A stretch of DNA of 32,605 nt. Origin: CAZBWS01 sp964495705 (GTDB lineage Bacteria > Pseudomonadota > Gammaproteobacteria > HTCC5015). Positions 31,478 through 32,605 of the stretch are shown piece after piece. Each line of letters opens with the position of its first letter. Within the stretch, counting starts at the first letter, position 1. The position numbers and the translations under genes were made by a program. Under the pieces are notes generated by a model, which was not told the DNA's origin, ran no database searches, and was given only the letters and a program-made list of their open reading frames with translations. The stretch is taken from NCBI GenBank assembly GCA_964495705.1, contig CAZBWS010000017.1, positions 1 through 32,605 of the forward strand, in the 5' to 3' direction.

Positions 31478-32605
31478 TTACTCCATCGTTACTCTGTTGC
31501 ATTCGGCTAAGCTGGTAACGCCTTGACGAACTTTCTCTAGGCCAGATTGACGAATGTCATTGATGCCTTCTTTTTGAGCCTGTTCGGCAATTTCAATAGC
31601 ATTGCCTTCACGCATAACTATCTTGGATGTTGCTTCTGATATGGGCATGACCTGATAGATGCCTACTCGCCCTTTGAAACCGTCATTGCATTTGTCGCAG
31701 CCCACCGCTTTGTAAACCACCAATTCTGCTAGGCTGTCCTCTTTGAAACCGGCGCTAACTAATGCTGTTTTTGGGATATCGTCCACTACTTTACAGCTTT
31801 CACAAAGGCGGCGAGCTAAGCGTTGAGCAATAATCAAGTTTACGGCTGTTGCTAAGTTAAATGGGGCTATTCCCATGTTTATCATTCTAGCGAGTGTTTG
31901 AGGTGCGTCGTTAGTATGTAGCGTAGACATTACCATATGGCCAGTTTGTGCGGCTTTAATTGCAATGCTTGCAGTTTCTAAATCACGGATCTCTCCAACC
32001 ATAATGATATCAGGGTCCTGACGTAGGAAGGCTTTCAGAGCTACTCCGAAGTCCAAGCCTTGTTTGGGGTTCACGTTAACTTGGTTGATGCCTGGTAGAT
32101 TGATTTCTGCAGGGTCTTCTGCGGTGGAAATATTTCGACCCTCTGTGTTGAGTATATTTAGGCCTGTATACAGTGATACTGTTTTACCACTTCCTGTTGG
32201 ACCTGTAACAAGGATCATTCCATAAGGATTGTTGAGCGCGTCCAGGTAGGCTTGTTTCTGCTCAGGCTCGTAACCGAGCATGTCAATTCCTAAAGTAGCA
32301 CTACTAGGGTCGAGTATCCGCAATACTATTTTTTCGCCAAAAAGCGTGGGGCAAGTGTTGACGCGGAAGTCAATTGAACGAGTTTTGGATAGTTTGAGTT
32401 TTATTCTACCATCTTGAGGAATTCTTTTTTCAGAGATATCCATACGAGACATTACTTTTAAACGTGCGGTCAGTCTGTTGCCCATGCCCAAGGGCGGTTT
32501 TGAGACCTCCTTTAGCATCCCATCTATTCGTAGGCGCACTCTATACATTTTCTCATAGGGTTCAAAGTGTATGTCAGACGCTCCTTTGTTGATAGCGTCC
32601 AAAAG
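31478..32605 (-). CDS. pilB: Type IV pilus extension ATPase PilB (5' part cut off by the window edge)
   Basis: Hexameric ATPase that powers pilus extension. Only the C-terminal 375 or so residues are present. The frame stays open to the window end, and the TTG at 32602 is an internal leucine codon just before DAINKGASDIHFEPYE, a motif that normally follows about 190 residues of N-terminal domain. Seen in order are Walker A GPTGSGKT, the aspartate box with STAEDP, Walker B DPDIIMVGEIRD, the histidine box GHMVMSTLHTNDAPQT, and the zinc site CESC with CDKC that marks PilB/GspE rather than PilT. pilC follows after three bases. The pilin gene, often next to pilB, would lie outside the window. Confidence 0.96.
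   Translation of the reverse strand, partial: LLDAINKGASDIHFEPYEKMYRVRLRIDGMLKEVSKPPLGMGNRLTARLKVMSRMDISEKRIPQDGRIKLKLSKTRSIDFRVNTCPTLFGEKIVLRILDPSSATLGIDMLGYEPEQKQAYLDALNNPYGMILVTGPTGSGKTVSLYTGLNILNTEGRNISTAEDPAEINLPGINQVNVNPKQGLDFGVALKAFLRQDPDIIMVGEIRDLETASIAIKAAQTGHMVMSTLHTNDAPQTLARMINMGIAPFNLATAVNLIIAQRLARRLCESCKVVDDIPKTALVSAGFKEDSLAELVVYKAVGCDKCNDGFKGRVGIYQVMPISEATSKIVMREGNAIEIAEQAQKEGINDIRQSGLEKVRQGVTSLAECNRVTME

Overview
The window is a chromosomal stretch from a gammaproteobacterium of moderate GC content. The gene order rnpB, mraZ to ftsZ, lpxC, dciA, M23 peptidase, secA, argJ, mutT/thiE-like, zapD, coaE, pilD, pilC, pilB is close to that of Pseudomonas and its marine relatives. I cannot name a genus. 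MurE carries the DNPR signature of meso-diaminopimelate ligases, as expected for a Gram-negative wall. No insertion sequence, prophage, CRISPR array or tRNA was seen.

Layout. Positions 1-60 hold the terminator of an upstream unit. Positions 82-2272 carry dusA (tRNA dihydrouridine synthase), an unassigned SAM methyltransferase and a small DUF4404 protein. Positions 2338-2733 are the RNase P RNA and its terminator. A 305-base leader follows, with a sigma70-like promoter and 10-base-phased MraZ operator repeats. The dcw cluster (mraZ, rsmH, ftsL, ftsI, murE, murF, mraY, murD, ftsW, murG, murC, ddl, ftsQ, ftsA) runs from 3040 to 18919, with most genes overlapping by 1-17 bases and no gap above 15. 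ftsZ follows after 89 bases, then lpxC after 200 bases with its own promoter. dciA is convergent with lpxC, and the M23 peptidase is divergent from dciA. secA, argJ and a Nudix/TMP-synthase fusion follow on the plus strand. The last 4.7 kb, on the minus strand, holds pilB (cut by the window edge), pilC, pilD, coaE and zapD.

How it works together. The mur enzymes and MraY/MurG make lipid II in the cytoplasm and at the inner face of the membrane. FtsW/FtsI polymerise and cross-link it at the septum, and FtsQ, FtsL, FtsA, FtsZ and ZapD position and drive the division machine. LpxC commits to lipid A, SecA exports envelope proteins, and PilBCD build type IV pili.

Most unusual features. (1) The octamer ATGCGGAT/ATCCGCAT occurs 22 times where about one is expected. 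Both orientations, several reading frames and non-coding DNA are represented, so it looks like a genome-wide sequence signal of the uptake-sequence or HIP1 kind. (2) FtsI is about 70-80 residues too long because a segment of its N-terminal module appears duplicated. (3) The strong lpxC terminator lies inside the coding sequence of the convergent dciA gene.
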